From contig JANQHY010000135.1 in NCBI GenBank assembly GCA_028282395.1, positions 1 through 6,851 of the forward strand: DNA of 6,851 bases, in the 5' to 3' direction. The position numbers and the translations under genes were made by a program. Of the stretch, positions 5,897-6,851 are shown one piece after another; positions within the stretch are counted from its first letter, which is position 1; every line of letters begins with the position of its first letter. The DNA is from Gammaproteobacteria bacterium (GTDB lineage Bacteria > Pseudomonadota > Gammaproteobacteria > UBA12402). The notes beneath the pieces are model-generated. The model was not told the origin of the DNA, made no database searches, and saw only the letters and a list, made by a program, of their open reading frames with translations.

Positions 5897-6699
5897 CTCT
5901 TCTCCACCACAGGCTGCCGATCATGACACTTTTTATACAATTTAATCGCCCGTTGTTCAATCTTTTTCAACAGCTGCTGGTGTTGTTGTAATAGTGACCG
6001 TAACGGCATCTGAAAATAGTGCTTGAGAAAACGCAACCGATCACGCTGTGTAATAGCAAAATCAAGACTGGAAAAGTGCAATCCAGCCAAGTCTTTAATC
6101 AACCAACGCTGCGGGGTGCTACCGCGGCGCATCTGTGCACGGTGAAGATCCATCACATAAAGCTTTTGCTGCTGCTTATGCCACCACAGATGGCAGAAAT
6201 AGTAATCGCGATGGTTAATTCCATGCTGATGCAGCGTACGGCTGACTTTAGCCAACTCGATTGTCACCTCTCGTTTACTGGCAATTCCACTAAATTGCTG
6301 CTCCCCCCAATCCTGCAGGCTAACACAGTCAGTCAGCTCTTTTGATAATAGAAAAGACTCTATCCTAGCAGGATTCCAACCTCGCTGACCATATCCAACC
6401 ACCTCAATGGTTGCAATCCCTAGTGCTTGCAATCGTTGTGTAGCGCGCCATTCACTCGCCGCGCTAATCACCGGCAACCGTAACTGTAGTAGCTCTTTAC
6501 AAATCTCACCCCATCCGATACCAAAATGTTGTTTAATAAAGAAGTTCTTATTTCCTTGACTAAACCGCAAAGTACAACGTTGGCGCATATCACGATAGAT
6601 TTGGCCTTTAACCTTCATGAAATAGTTAAAAAGATCTTCTTGTCCAGCAAAAAGTGGCTGAATAGTAGGATTCAGGTATAATATTACTTGTTTCATCAT
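5893..6699 (-). CDS. waaP: Lipopolysaccharide core heptose(I) kinase WaaP (RfaP)
   Basis: The 268-residue protein matches WaaP over its whole length (E. coli WaaP is 265, recalled). Landmarks are IYRDMRQRCTLRF (34-46), KNFFIKQHFGIGWGEI (51-66) with Lys56, LLQLRLPVISAASEWRA (70-86), the catalytic loop GINHRDYYFCH (160-170) with Asp165, MDLHRAQMRR (183-192) with Asp184 as metal ligand, and KDLAGLHFSSLD (202-213). WaaP phosphorylates the first heptose of the LPS inner core at the cytoplasmic face, using ATP; the phosphate helps ion cross-bridging and outer-membrane stability. I chose the ATG at 6699; another ATG follows at once (6696) and an in-frame TTG lies at 6705. A palindrome covers the region just upstream. 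It is first in a three-gene operon with the second kinase and the glycosyltransferase. Confidence 0.95.
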   Translation of the reverse strand: MMKQVILYLNPTIQPLFAGQEDLFNYFMKVKGQIYRDMRQRCTLRFSQGNKNFFIKQHFGIGWGEICKELLQLRLPVISAASEWRATQRLQALGIATIEVVGYGQRGWNPARIESFLLSKELTDCVSLQDWGEQQFSGIASKREVTIELAKVSRTLHQHGINHRDYYFCHLWWHKQQQKLYVMDLHRAQMRRGSTPQRWLIKDLAGLHFSSLDFAITQRDRLRFLKHYFQMPLRSLLQQHQQLLKKIEQRAIKLYKKCHDRQPVVEKR

Positions 6700-6702
6700 T
6701 TT

Positions 6703-6720
6703 CAATAGGTTATCCTATTG
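6703..6720. promoter_or_regulatory. 7-bp palindrome over the waaP initiation region, possible operator or translational hairpin
   Basis: CAATAGG (6703-6709) and CCTATTG (6714-6720) are exact reverse complements around a 4-base loop. In the waaP mRNA the stem includes the only Shine-Dalgarno-like bases (AGGA), so folding would hide them. In DNA the same repeat overlaps a candidate -10 box. It ends three bases before the ATG at 6699. Confidence 0.5.
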
Positions 6721-6736
6721 CTTAGATACTAGTCAA
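6709..6736 (-). promoter_or_regulatory. Candidate proximal promoter of the waaP operon
   Basis: Minus-strand TTGACT (6731-6736; 5 of 6) is followed after 16 bases by GATAAC (6709-6714; 4 of 6), which sits inside the palindrome. Transcription would start almost at the waaP start, giving a very short or no leader. It competes with the distal candidate at 6745-6773. Confidence 0.3.
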
Positions 6737-6744
6737 TGGTTAGG

Positions 6745-6773
6745 ATCATACCAAAATAAAAAATAGATGAGAA
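6745..6773 (-). promoter_or_regulatory. Candidate distal promoter of the waaP operon
   Basis: Minus-strand TTCTCA (6768-6773; 4 of 6) is spaced by 17 bases from TATGAT (6745-6750; 5 of 6). Transcription would begin near 6738, leaving a leader of about 40 bases that contains the palindrome as an RNA hairpin. Confidence 0.4.
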
Positions 6774-6800
6774 AACCAGGAAAAATTTAACCAAAAGCTG

Positions 6801-6828
6801 TTGCACTGGCCGCTAGTTCAGGTACAAT
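6801..6828 (+). promoter_or_regulatory. Candidate promoter for a divergent gene beyond the right edge
   Basis: TTGCAC (6801-6806) lies 16 bases before TACAAT (6823-6828; 5 of 6). The -35 match is weak. No plus-strand coding sequence is visible before the window ends, so the target gene is not seen. Confidence 0.3.
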
Positions 6829-6851
6829 GTTTTCCGTAGCTTACATAATGA

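Noticed and set aside
6019..6345. 108-codon plus-strand open frame
   Set aside because: Antisense to well-conserved waaP, with no ribosome binding site; shadow frame. The shorter plus-strand frames at 4300-4602, 4473-4685 and 5696-5926 are rejected for the same reason.
6700..6705. TTG start for waaP at 6705
   Set aside because: It has AGGA at reasonable spacing, so it is not excluded, but two ATG codons follow at once and family length does not need the extra residues.
1..6851. Mobile elements, CRISPR arrays, tRNA or rRNA genes
   Set aside because: No transposase or integrase motifs, no spaced direct repeats and no structured RNA signatures were seen on either strand.

Overview
The window looks like chromosomal DNA from a gammaproteobacterium of fairly low GC content (about low 40s percent by eye). 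The best evidence is a full-length, well-conserved WaaP-type lipopolysaccharide (LPS) heptose kinase, plus a YeiH-family membrane protein and a YafJ-like amidotransferase, all close to enterobacterial families. The genus cannot be named from this sequence. I see no mobile elements, CRISPR arrays, tRNA or rRNA.

Layout. At the left edge, on the minus strand, is a class II glutamine amidotransferase-like gene (1-668, C-terminus cut off by the window). Its catalytic N-terminal cysteine appears to be replaced by serine. A 250-base divergent intergenic region follows. Then three plus-strand genes: a small 83-residue protein with a perfect Shine-Dalgarno sequence and a C-terminal Gly-Cys-Cys-Leu-Ile-Leu tail (919-1170); a YeiH/UPF0324 putative sulfate or sulfite exporter (1247-2299); and a 581-residue polytopic membrane protein with GT-C-like layout (2393-4138).

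These converge, with 8 bases between stop codons, on a minus-strand three-gene operon for the cell surface. Its order of transcription is waaP (5893-6699), a second WaaP/InaA-like kinase (5024-5896), then a family 2 glycosyltransferase (4147-5031). The three are translationally coupled by 4- and 8-base overlaps, and the operon starts inside the window, with a 7-bp palindrome just upstream of waaP. The right end (from about 6780) carries a possible divergent promoter for a gene beyond the window.

How they work together. The minus operon most likely phosphorylates and glycosylates the LPS inner core. The GT-C-like membrane protein may be a lipid-linked sugar transferase for a surface glycan, but this rests on topology and neighbourhood only. 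The small Cys-Cys protein is the least explained item and the best candidate for something new: its last four residues read like a eukaryotic CaaX prenylation box, it has by far the strongest ribosome binding site seen here, and it sits just before the exporter gene.
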